64,000 nt of DNA. Origin: Macrocystis pyrifera (taxonomy: Eukaryota > Sar > Phaeophyceae > Laminariales > Laminariaceae). The notes beneath the pieces were generated by a model. It had not been told where the DNA came from and did not search any database. It saw only the letters and a list, made by a program, of their open reading frames with translations. Positions within the stretch are counted from its first letter, which is position 1; the number at the start of each line of letters is the position of its first letter. This document shows positions 33,041-41,555 of this stretch, in pieces. The position numbers and the translations under genes are program-made. Location of the stretch: assembly GCA_031763025.1 (NCBI GenBank), contig JASSKH010000001.1, positions 24,323,466-24,387,465 of the forward strand. The letters run 5' to 3'.

Positions 33041-33322
33041 TGTTATGATATTGCTTTGTATGAGGTTGAAAGCCCGGTAATTACCTGGGTTCAGGCACTG
33101 GGAACGTATTTGTAGTACTTGGAAGGCGTATCTTAGGTGGAAAACCAGGGGTTTTCCAGAGACGACCGAGCTTGGTCTCAGTCTCTGCGTGCACGAAAGG
33201 AATAAAACTGCTCTTCTTCAAGAGCTAAGCAAGCAACACACGTGAGTACCAACAAGTACCGACTTAATAGGCAAACAAACCTTTCCAGGGGCACAAAGTG
33301 TCCCGCATGCTTGATCTTAACA
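33041..33322 (+). repeat. TRIM left LTR
   Basis: 282 bp with TG...CA ends. Shared with the right LTR: GAGGTTGAAAGCCCGGTAAT and CGAGCTTGGTCTCAGTCTC. Confidence 0.85.
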
Positions 33323-33324
33323 AG

Positions 33325-33408
33325 TGGCGTCGTCGGCAGGGCACGAATCTGCCCGTGAAGTCACAATGAGTTCCCGATCAATTCTCTTAACCACTCGGGC
33401 ACGACGAT
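33325..33408 (-). other. captured tRNA copy at the primer-binding site
   Basis: The minus strand reads as an almost complete long-variable-arm (type II, Ser/Leu-like) tRNA of 81 bases plus CCA. The acceptor TCGTCG pairs with CGACGA. A TG spacer is followed by a D-arm with GAGTGGTTAAG, a short anticodon stem (AAT.GA / TCATT with a bulge), a variable arm GTGA-CT-TCAC, a T-arm GCAGA-TTCGTGC-CCTGC, then CCA. Ordinary primer sites copy only the last ~18 bases; here the whole tRNA appears to have been copied. The T-loop has T where conserved A58 is expected. Confidence 0.7.
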
Positions 33409-33940
33409 GTCGTTTTCCTGGACTTTGGGAGGTGTTTTTTTTTTTCTGCTCGATGTGTTTCTGGTGTGTTCTCTTTTTTTTTTGGGAGGAGGCTGGGTTG
33501 GGGATGTGTTTTTGCGTATTTTGTCCTGCCTACCCCCCCCGCTCAGTGTCGGGACTGGTCTGGGTAATCGGCCACTCATTTGCGGCCCAGGACGCGTTTT
33601 CAGAGTTGTGGGCTGGGTTTAGGTGGTTCTTGCCGTCTTCCGTGTTATTTTTTTTTCGTTTCCGTACTCACTTTTCGCTTTTCCATGCATCTTCCTCGCC
33701 TCCTCCCCCCGTGCGGGCGGCATGGCGATGGTTTCCATTGACGATTTCTTCCTGCCCCTTAAGGCTAGGTCTTCCCTTCATTTTTTTTAACGTACTTTGC
33801 CGACTTCGCTGCCTCGCCGTTCAGAGGTGTGGGAGTGGGTTTTGAGGAGCCGCATCTTCGACTCATGTTCTAGTTCGTGGAATCGGGGTTTCCATGATTT
33901 TCCCATAAATCTGCATATACGGCTCATCAGAGTGGGCTAG

Positions 33941-34223
33941 TGTTATGATACTGCTTTGTATGAGGTTGAAAGCCCGGTAATTACCTGAGTTCAGGCACTT
34001 GGAACGTATTTGTAGTACTTGGAAGGCGTATCTTAGGTGGCAAACCTGGGATTTTCCAGAGACGCCCGAGCTTGGTCTCAGTCTCCGCGTGCACGAAAGG
34101 AATAAAGCTGTTCTTCTTCTATCTCTAAGCAAGCAACACACGTGAGTACCAACGAGTACCGACTTAATAGGCAGGCCTGTCCAGGGATACAAAGTGTCCC
34201 GCAACAACAGCTTGATCTTAACA
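33941..34223 (+). repeat. TRIM right LTR
   Basis: 283 bp, aligned with 33041-33322 over its whole length, followed by ACTT. Confidence 0.85.
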
Positions 34224-34449
34224 ACTTTGACCTGGTACGTTTCTGAACCCGAGTGCATTGTGACGCGTACATTCGTCAATCCGGGGGACGTTGTGAACGT
34301 TTACGTTGGGCAATGATCGACATTGAGATTTGTGGCTCCAGGTGTTTTTACCTTAAGGTCCACCAGAGTACGCTCTCAAGGTACTCCAGTGGCCACCTGT
34401 GCATGCTTTAATTCATTCATTGAGGAGAAAACAGCTCGGACGCATTATA

Positions 34450-35385
34450 CGCTTCGCGTCGCGGGCGGTTTTCCGCCACGCTCGCTCACATTTCGTACGT
34501 ACGTACATACTCCAGGTAGAGGGTGCTTATTTTCTTCTTTCGATATTATGCTCTGTACTCGTGTGTACGAAAGACAAGCACAGCACGGCACAACAGCATC
34601 GCAAAAACAATGAAAATGAAACCGAAAATTTCGGAAAGATAAAAAAATTCCCGTCCCCTCTCGTGTAATAATTTCCTGCCTGATTGGAACACCTTACACC
34701 TGGTCAAAAATAAAAAAATAAAAAAAACAAACAGCAGAGCTTCTCTCTTAGCCTCGTACGCCGCCCGCCCCTCTCGCGACGACCTCGCCACCGATTCGGT
34801 CCGGGTAAAGATTTCCTCATGCTGTCTCACAGTGAGCCCCGTCGCCCGCCTCGCGTGAAGCTCGATGCTCACCGTGGCCGTTGTTCGCCAGCTCGACAAT
34901 GTTGGTGCTCAGACTGCGTACCTCTCCCTTTGAGCTTCAAGACCGGTCGCAAAAATAAGCACCGCTTGAATTCATATTGCAATCCCGAACGAACCTTATA
35001 ATCTCGTATATACTCTATCAAAAACCACAAATGGAGGCCAGACAGAGCCCATTCATGCTTCCCTCATGCCTCGAGGCCCCTCATGTCTCGAGGCGCACGC
35101 GACGCCTAGGCACGAAAACGGCGACCGCGCTCCTTTCAACCCCCCCCACTACCCGCCAGTACCCGCTGACACCCGCGAAGGCGCCGGGCTCGCCCGCGGT
35201 GCAGTGCTCCGAGTACACGCACGCACACGAAGTTAAAGAAGAAAATAGGAAAAAAGAACCGAAAGTGCCAAGAGAAATGGAGAAAACAAAAGACCCGCTG
35301 GAAAGGTCCGGCAAGTCATAAAAGGAGGCGATTCCCAAGTGGGAGCTCTGAGAGGCCAGGGATGTACCAACCGAGCATGCTCAGA
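34450..35385. repeat. ~0.9-kb dispersed repeat, copy related to 55700-56440
   Basis: Shared blocks in order: CACAGCACGGCA, CCCGTCCCCTCTC, GCCCGCCCCTCTCGCGA, CTCGCCACCGATT, GTCCGGGTAAAG, AAATAAGCACCGCTTGAAT, GGAGGCCAGACAGAGC, CACGCGACGCCTAG, GGGAGCTCTGAGAGGCCAGG. No coding capacity is evident. The element type is unknown; a fragment may recur near 61670-61830. Confidence 0.7.
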
Positions 35386-35537
35386 GAGTGAGATCTAAGT
35401 AAGTGGTTCTATGTATATAGCCACCGGGCAAGTATTCATGTGCAGAAGTAATACCGACCAGTCCAAACAAGTTCATAGTTACTGTAGTTCTATACGAAAA
35501 GAGTTTGCACTTTCGCTTTTGATACCCAACACTACTA

Positions 35538-35642
35538 TTACAGGGGACCATAGTAAACAGGACCAAATATTGTTAGTAAAAATACCTAAATATATAGGTT
35601 TTTATGTATGCCATAGGTCCGGTTAACTATGGACCCCCGTAA
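35538..35642 (-). mobile_element. 105-bp TA-flanked MITE, copy 4 (reverse orientation)
   Basis: TTACAGGGGACC and GGACCCCCGTAA ends flanked by TA on both sides. The core is inverted relative to copies 1-3 (AATATTGTTAGTAAAAATA near the left). Confidence 0.85.
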
Positions 35643-35696
35643 TACTATCCCTCGCTTACGGAGCTGATCAACTCGGGAGAGCAACTGCTTGACATT

Positions 35697-35870
35697 GTCT
35701 GTGTCTTCATCACATCAAAACGTTAGTTCTACCCGTCGACATCCAACACAACCAGCAGTGCCCGGGCCGATTCTTCATTTCTAGAGAGGCGCTTGTGCAA
35801 GCTCTGTGGTCACACAAGTACGAAACAGAGACACTGCATAACAGCAGTACGTACCACGTTGTTGTGCAGA
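35697..35870 (+). repeat. partial copy of the large inverted-repeat unit
   Basis: CACATCAAAACGTTAGTTC, TACCCGTCGACATCCAACA and CTCTGTGGTCACA match the start of the arm at 37732 in the same orientation. Confidence 0.6.
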
Positions 35871-35983
35871 ACGCAGAGCAGATAGTTCGCTACTACAACA
35901 GCTGTAGTACGTGTGTATACATACCGTACATCACCACTACTACTACTATTATACTGCATACCACTATTCGCACTGTTGTATTA

Positions 35984-36552
35984 TTGGCTTGATGCTTTGA
36001 TTTTTTTCCATGACCTAACTTTTTCATATATTTTCCCCTTCTTATCCTTATGAAAGAAGTACTACATAGTGGGTGAGTGACGACGAGCGTGTTCATTTTT
36101 GTTTTTATATTTTTGGGCCCACTCGTTCTTTCTCTTTTTACTTAATTATGTGTTCCCCGGGATGCATATTTCCCTGTTTCCTTTTTTTCGTTTTTCCTTC
36201 CCATTTCTTCTCTCTTGCATGTCCATCCTGGCTCATGCTCGGGGTATGTGCCTGAGCTTTGGCTTCCCATTTTATTTATTCATTTGGGATTCTTCTCCTT
36301 TTCTTTTCCGGTTTGGTTTCTTCGTTGCTTCTCTTTCTTTATGGTGTATTTTGGTTGCTGGCGTATGTATGTATGTTGTGTCGGCCGCACCTAGTGCGGA
36401 GGCATGGTATTGCGTGGGCTATTAATGCATCTCTGTGTCGTAGTCTGTGACCACAGAGCTCGTATCTTTCTAGGGTGAAGAATCAGCGCGGACACTGGGC
36501 TTGCTGGATGTCGGCGAGTAGAAGAACGGTTTAATGTGAAGAACACACACAC
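35984..36552 (+). repeat. left arm of a large inverted repeat
   Basis: About 570 bp matching the reverse complement of 37732-38309. Matching ends: TTGGCTTGATGCTTTGATTT against the complement of AATCAAAGCACCAAGCC, and GTAGAAGAACGGTTTAATGT against the complement of ACATCAAACCGTTCTTCTAC. Hydrophobic open frames within it are T-rich artefacts. Confidence 0.85.
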
Positions 36553-36963
36553 ATTGTTGTATACTCCCGGTGTATGCTCGTACGAAATGGTTTGTGACAA
36601 TGGGTTGTTGGTGTACCATTTATATCTGCGTCCAATGTATACATGATTTACTACTATTTAATTGCTGTACTACGATACCGTGTTGACAGACGGAGAGAGA
36701 CAGAGGGAGACAGACAGGCAGACAGACAGACCAGCTGCAGCAAGCGATTGTAATTATCGTTCATACCAAACAAAGATAGATGATTTTCGAGGATTTTTGT
36801 CGATCGCTCACAGCCGAGGCGTTTTGAACAAAACTCAACAATCGTTATTATTGATCATATTTCATTCGTATATAGCCCATGGGGTGATTGCGTATCGATT
36901 TTAGCTTTCAATATTTATGGAAAACGTCGTTTGTGGAAAAGAGCCTACAGCGGTACACTACTA

Positions 36964-37204
36964 TTACGGGGGACCCCAGTAAACAGGACCAAATATTGTT
37001 ATTACGGGGGTCCATAGTTAACGGGACCAAATTTTGTTAGTAAAAATAGGTAAATATATAGGTTTTTATGTATACCATAGGTCCTGTTAACTATGGACCC
37101 CCCCCCGTAATAGTAAAAAAGTAAATATATACCCTGGTAGGTGTTTGTGCGTACCATAGGTCCTATTTACTATTTTTTTATTATTTTTATTTTTTTTCCC
37201 GTAA
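36964..37204 (-). mobile_element. MITE copy 5, interrupted by copy 6
   Basis: The outer element opens at 36964 (TTACGGGGGACCCCAGT), runs to AATATTGTTA, is split by the inner MITE, and resumes TAGTAAAAAAGTAAATATA. It ends at a decayed CCCGTAA (37204) after a T-rich replacement of its terminal repeat. Confidence 0.8.
37002..37110 (-). mobile_element. MITE copy 6, nested inside copy 5
   Basis: Starts TTACGGGGGTCCATAG, ends GGACCCCCCCCGTAA, and is flanked by TA at 37000-37001 and 37111-37112. Removing it and one TA restores the outer copy, so boundaries and target duplication are directly demonstrated. Confidence 0.9.
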
Positions 37205-37545
37205 CACGCGTACACTAGTTGACCCCGGATCTGAGTTTGCAACTTCAACAGTAGTAGGAGGAGAGAGCAAGGAGCAAGAACGGCGAACATGTCTAAAAAA
37301 AATCGTGATTTTGTGTCCGATGTCTGAAATACGTTCGTTCGTGTGACACAAACCTTGAGCGCAGGCTAATACTACAGTAGTAACTGCTGCAATTGCGTTG
37401 TGCGTGTTCTGGTAGGGCCCACCGCCGTGCTGCCGCGTGAGCACTGTTTATTTGGAAATCGATTTCCTCGCAAAGAAGGTGAACTTCGTCCGTTTCTTAC
37501 GTGCTGGTCTTGTTTCTTGGCCGTGGACCCACATACACATTTTCA

Positions 37546-37577
<32 letters not shown>

Positions 37578-37650
37578 CGTCCGTCCGTCCGTCTGTCTGG
37601 TTGGCTGTATGTTTGTCTGCCTGTCTGCCTGTATGTCTGTATGTCTGTTA
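37546..37650. repeat. (TGTC)n / (CCGT)n tetranucleotide repeat
   Basis: About 100 bp of TGTC, CCGT and TGTCTGCC units with drift. Confidence 0.9.
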
Positions 37651-37731
37651 ACTCCCTCTTTCCTTTCTCCAGGTATACAGCGGATCAATCGATCGTCGAT
37701 GGCTGCAATGGAGTGGCCACGACTAGGTGGG

Positions 37732-38309
37732 TGGGTGTGTGTTCTTCACATCAAACCGTTCTTCTACTCGTCGACATCCAGCAAGCCCAGTGTCCGTGCT
37801 GATTCTTCACCCTAGAAAGATACGAGCTCTCTCTGTGGTCACAGACTACGACACAGAGATAACACACCGTAATGCATTAATAGCCCACGCAATACCATGC
37901 CTTCGCACTAGGTGCGGCCGACACAACATACATACATACGCCAGCAACCAAAATACACCATAAAGAAAGAGAAGCAACGAAGAAACCAAACCGAAAAAGA
38001 ACAAGAAAAAGAAAAAGAAAAGGAAGAAGAATCCCAAATAAATAAATAAAATGGGAAGCCAAAGCTCACACACATACTTACCCCGAGCATGAGCCAAAAG
38101 GGACGTGCAAGGGGGAAGAAACGAGAAGGAAAAAGGGATATATAATATGCATCCCGGTGAACACTTAACTAAGTAAAAAGAGAAATAATGAGTGGGCCAA
38201 AATACGCTCGTCATCCACCCACTATGTAGTACTTCGTTCATAAGGATAAGAAGGGGAAAATATAGGAAAAAGTTAATTCATGGGAAAAAAAATCAAAGCA
38301 CCAAGCCAA
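37732..38309 (-). repeat. right arm of the large inverted repeat
   Basis: Reverse-complement partner of 35984-36552, with the two arms about 1.18 kb apart. The spacer contains the nested MITEs and a tetranucleotide repeat. Scattered differences and A-rich length changes separate the arms. Confidence 0.85.
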
Positions 38310-38683
38310 TACATACCGAACGGCCGCAACAGTTGGCGGTACGAGTAGCAAAGAAAAGTCCAACCTGTTAGTCGGCCTGGTACCTTGCTACCCTATCTGC
38401 GGTCTCTCTGCTACTCTCTTCTACCGCGGTTTCCCTTCTACTCCTCCTGTTCCCCCCCCTGCCCCCATACACGTGTACGGTGTTCTTCTACCCCTCCTGC
38501 TGTTACCCCTCCCCCCATTCCCTCTAACACTACCCGCAGCGGATGCATGGCGCTGTCTACTCAGCTTTGCCTCAGCCTCGTGCCACCTGCCCATGAACTG
38601 TTCAGCTGCTTCGAGGATTCCCCGGTACCACTTTCCCGTCTGTTTTGCTGCAGTGGGCCATAGTGCGGTCCCAACTCCAAAGA

Positions 38684-39060
38684 CTAGGGGGAGTCTTCCG
38701 TTGATCCCTCGGTGGCTTTGAACACTCTAAGGTCCTCAGCAATGGCCCTAGGGCAAGTCTTGGGCTGCCCGCCTGGCTTCGGGCTCTCCCCACCAGCGAT
38801 CGTCCCGAACATCAACCGACTGGGCAATCGCCCCTCGTGTTGCCGCACCAGAGCGCCCGCAAAGAAGAGTCGCCGTTTACGGATGGTCGTTTCGATACTT
38901 TCGCATCGTGTTATCCTGAGCGCCTTCGCATAAGAGAGGGTGGTGTGGTCGGTGCGTAGTCGTCGCTGGAAGCCAATGACTCGCAGAAGGACTTCGTGGT
39001 GGGCTGATCGAAGCTCGGCGAAGTGGTCCGCATTGAGGGTCCACGTCGGTACCAGGTACC
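38684..39060 (-). pseudogene. LINE reverse transcriptase C-terminal fragment
   Basis: The minus strand reads TWTLNADHFAELRSAHHEVL, then LRVIGFQRRLRT, then SIETTIRKRRLFFAGALVRQ and GRLPSRLMFG. The pattern (TWTL, a helical LR.I.G block, then a RRL..AG.L.R....LP segment) is typical of the region after the RT domain in a group of LINEs. A TAG at 38684-38686 ends the frame; related sequence may run on to about 38530 in another frame. It differs from the LINE at 5545-8142, so it is a second lineage. Confidence 0.7.
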
Positions 39061-39790
39061 CTGGCAGGCGGTACAGGTAGCTATATATAGCTCTCCGACC
39101 GGCTAGCTATACTATGCAGGACAACTAACATGTAGCGGCTGTAGCCCTATAAATAGAAATAAACGCGGATGCTGGGACTGTATTTCGTACCTGCGTTTCC
39201 ATGATGTGATGGAAGGGGTGTGTTTCGCACTGTTGCTGACTAAAATATAACGGCTCCCGAGTTTATGATAGCGTGTGGCAGTAATCAGTGATTGAACGTT
39301 GACCCTTTGCTCTACACTAAACCTCACTACTTACAACCTCTACACTTGACACATGCAATCCTCTCGTATCCCTCCACCAACCCGGACTTCCTTTGTCAAC
39401 GTCCTGTCTCAATCCTCGCAACAGCGGTACAATAGTTGTTGCCGGTCAGTTCCCAACCGGCTTCCTGTACTGCCGCATGGTTTGCTTCTCTAGTATCCGC
39501 CCAGTCCTCCTGATCCCTCTCCAGAATGAGGATATCTTCAACCTCGAACTGACCTTGCTCTCTTTTCTATTGTAACCCCTATAACCATGCGCGTATTGTG
39601 TATTATGTAATCTGTTAGTATTCAATTGCCGCTCCGCAAACCCCAGATTTCCAGCGTCCAACCTTCCACTTTTGTTGCGTTCCTATAAATATTAGCCTGG
39701 CTTTCTTACGCAATGCTTTTCCCTCAGTGCTGGTATTTAGGTGCCCTGTACTAATTTAGGTCGTACGAAACAGAACACAACAAGCAGTTG
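39061..39790. other. gene-free stretch, nothing recognised
   Basis: No domain or repeat family identified apart from a TACCAGGTA palindrome at its left edge. Confidence 0.4.
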
Positions 39791-39898
39791 TTACGGGGGA
39801 CCATCTAGTAAATAGGACCAAACATTGTTAGTAAAAATAGGTAAATATGTAGGTTTTTTATGTATGCCATAGGTCCTATTAACTATGGACCCCCGTAA
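39791..39898 (-). mobile_element. TA-flanked MITE, copy 7
   Basis: TTACGGGGGACCAT at the left and GGACCCCCGTAA at the right followed by TA; the left flank is TG. Core as in copy 4. Confidence 0.85.
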
Positions 39899-40204
39899 TA
39901 GTTACTCCTTGTGGTGTAGCGACGGTTTTGTTTTTGTTGTTGTTTGTTATTTTGTTGTACTCTCGTTATTGTTCTCGCATTGCCACATAAGAAACAGGAA
40001 GTAGCGCAGGCCCGCTGGTCCAGGCTGTGTTCCAACACCAAGTTCAGGCACAAACGGTTGCGAATTTCTTACTGCCAGTGTGGATCTCAACATAACCTTC
40101 TTCGTCCTCGTTTTTTTTAGTGTTCGTCGGTGTCGAGTAGTGACTGTGCTGCCGTCAGACCCCGCCGACCAAAGATATAGGTTGGCGGTCTATTGTGCCT
40201 TTTG

Positions 40205-40745
40205 GCGCGTCAAGGCATATTTACGCCTTGATGTACTAGTTTTAATGGGGATACTTTCTTGACGGCTACAACTGTCCGCCAAGGGAAAAGAGGAACGTCA
40301 AGTGATAAATTGTACTATTTCGGGGGTCCATAGTTGATAGGACCTACGGTACAAACTAAAACCTATATATTTATCTATTTTTGTTAATAATATTTGGTCC
40401 TATTAACTATGGGCCCCCGTAATAGCTTTTTTAGTATGACTATGCTCACTTGACGGCCGTCCGTCAAGCGGGCCAGAGTGCCGTCAACCAACACATTATA
40501 CTAGTTGTAGTGTGGGGAGTTCATTGACGGCTGTCCATCGAGGGAGGCAAGAGTGTCGTCAACCGACACATTTTACCTGGTACTAGTTTTAGTGTGGGCG
40601 CTCCCTTGACGGCTGTCCGCCAAGGGGTCACGAGTGCCGTCAACCGACACCGTATACATACTACCGTAGTTTTGGTGTGGGCAGTTCCCTGACGGCTGTC
40701 CGTCAAGGGGGACGGAAGTGTCATCAACTGACATATTTGCCACTG
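40205..40745. repeat. ~85-bp tandem array with TTGACGG hairpins, interrupted by a MITE
   Basis: Four to five units each contain TTGACGGC(T)GTCCGTCAA-type hairpins (7-bp stem TTGACGG/CCGTCAA), GAGTGCCGTCAACCGACAC and TACTAGTTTTAGTGTGGG. A MITE (40318-40422) splits the first part from the rest. Confidence 0.8.
40318..40422 (+). mobile_element. 105-bp TA-flanked MITE, copy 8
   Basis: TTTCGGGGGTCC at the left (one change) and GGGCCCCCGTAA at the right, TA on both sides, inserted in the tandem array. Confidence 0.85.
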
Positions 40746-40772
40746 ACCCCCCCCCCCCCCCACCCCCGGCCT

Positions 40773-40832
40773 CGAAAGGGATGCGTGTGGTCAATGGTGA
40801 AATGACTGAGGCAAGCAACAAATGAGTACTCC
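40773..40832 (+). mobile_element. 5'-truncated LINE 3' tail
   Basis: CTCGAAAGGGATGCGTG, TGGTCAATGG, AAATGACTGAGGCAAGCAAC and AAATGAGTACT, then C-rich sequence. It matches the 3' end of the LINE at 5545-8142, here in plus orientation with about 60 bp kept. Confidence 0.8.
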
Positions 40833-40848
40833 CCCTCCTCTCCCCCTC

Positions 40849-41472
40849 CCCCTTGTATATATTATATGTACAGATGTTGGATTGATATCGGTTGTCAACT
40901 ACCTGTAAAACGTTTTTTATACAATATATGGCACACAAAAATGTATATACAGGTAGGTTGGGTTGGCGCCGGTTGGCAACGACGCTGTAAAACACTCCAA
41001 TCACAGCGTGAGCTAGACAACAGGTGCCATTTCGTTCTGCTTTCATTTTTGGCGGCCACAATGGCTGGCGATCGAGTTGAATAATTTGTGTGGGGCGTGG
41101 GGAACCTTAACTCCGCACAAGGGGATTTTTTTCGTATCACCCCGTACGTTTGTATCGTAAGGCACCCACGAGGCAGTTGCATTGTGTTCCCCTGGCGACC
41201 TCTAGGAATGGCCACAGCAGAAAACAAACAAATCAAGTCGACGCTGTCATCCGCATGCACGAAAGCCCGCTCCACAAGCAGTTCTTATTAATAGTAGCAT
41301 GCAGCCAATCCCTCATGCGACCCGCCGAACACCCCACGGTGCTTCGAGCTTGGTGCAAGCACAGTATGCCTGGTCGGTGACAACCCGTCCTGCTCCGCCC
41401 CCCGGCATGGTAGGGATGCGAGAGTCTACGGTCATACGACTGCGGCCATGCATGACATTGAGTCCACCCCCC
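40849..41472 (+). mobile_element. SINE-like element, plus orientation, with doubled head
   Basis: A head copy at about 40849-40913 (TGGATTGATATCGGTTGTCA, CTGTAAAACG) is followed by a second head at 40942-41000 (GGTTGGGTTGGCGCCGG, GGCAACGACGCTGTAAAAC) and the full body. The tail reads GGGATGCGAGAGTCTACGG, ACTGCGGCCATGCATGA and GAGTCCACCCCCC. This copy confirms the direction of the family and that the C tract is its 3' end. Confidence 0.75.
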
Positions 41473-41555
41473 TCACCCCTTTTTTTTTTCGTTGTCGTTT
41501 CCCATGCTATAAATACGTGCCAAAACGTTTTTTTCTTATAACTTCCGTCTCGCAG

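Larger units (their letters stand above)
33041..34223 (+). mobile_element. miniature LTR retroelement (TRIM-like)
   Basis: Direct repeats 33041-33322 and 33941-34223, both starting TGTTATGATA and ending CTTAACA, flank about 620 bp that encode nothing recognisable. Target duplication ACTT (33037-33040 and 34224-34227). A primer site TGGCGTCGTCGGCAGGGC starts two bases after the left LTR. The LTRs differ by at least a dozen substitutions and small indels, so the insertion is old. Being non-autonomous, it would need reverse transcriptase and integrase from another element. Confidence 0.85.

Noticed and set aside
36073-36425. Hydrophobic frames resembling small membrane proteins
   Set aside because: T-rich sequence inside the inverted-repeat arm; the reverse arm gives the same strings, with no conserved start or domain.
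37673-37726. Candidate 54-bp exon with a CTTTCTCCAG acceptor
   Set aside because: Short, begins next to a tetranucleotide repeat and ends at the edge of the inverted-repeat arm; its phase does not connect directly to the next known exon.
40080-40262. Open frame after a strong pyrimidine tract and TAG acceptor
   Set aside because: It overlaps the start of the TTGACGG tandem array and matches no family.
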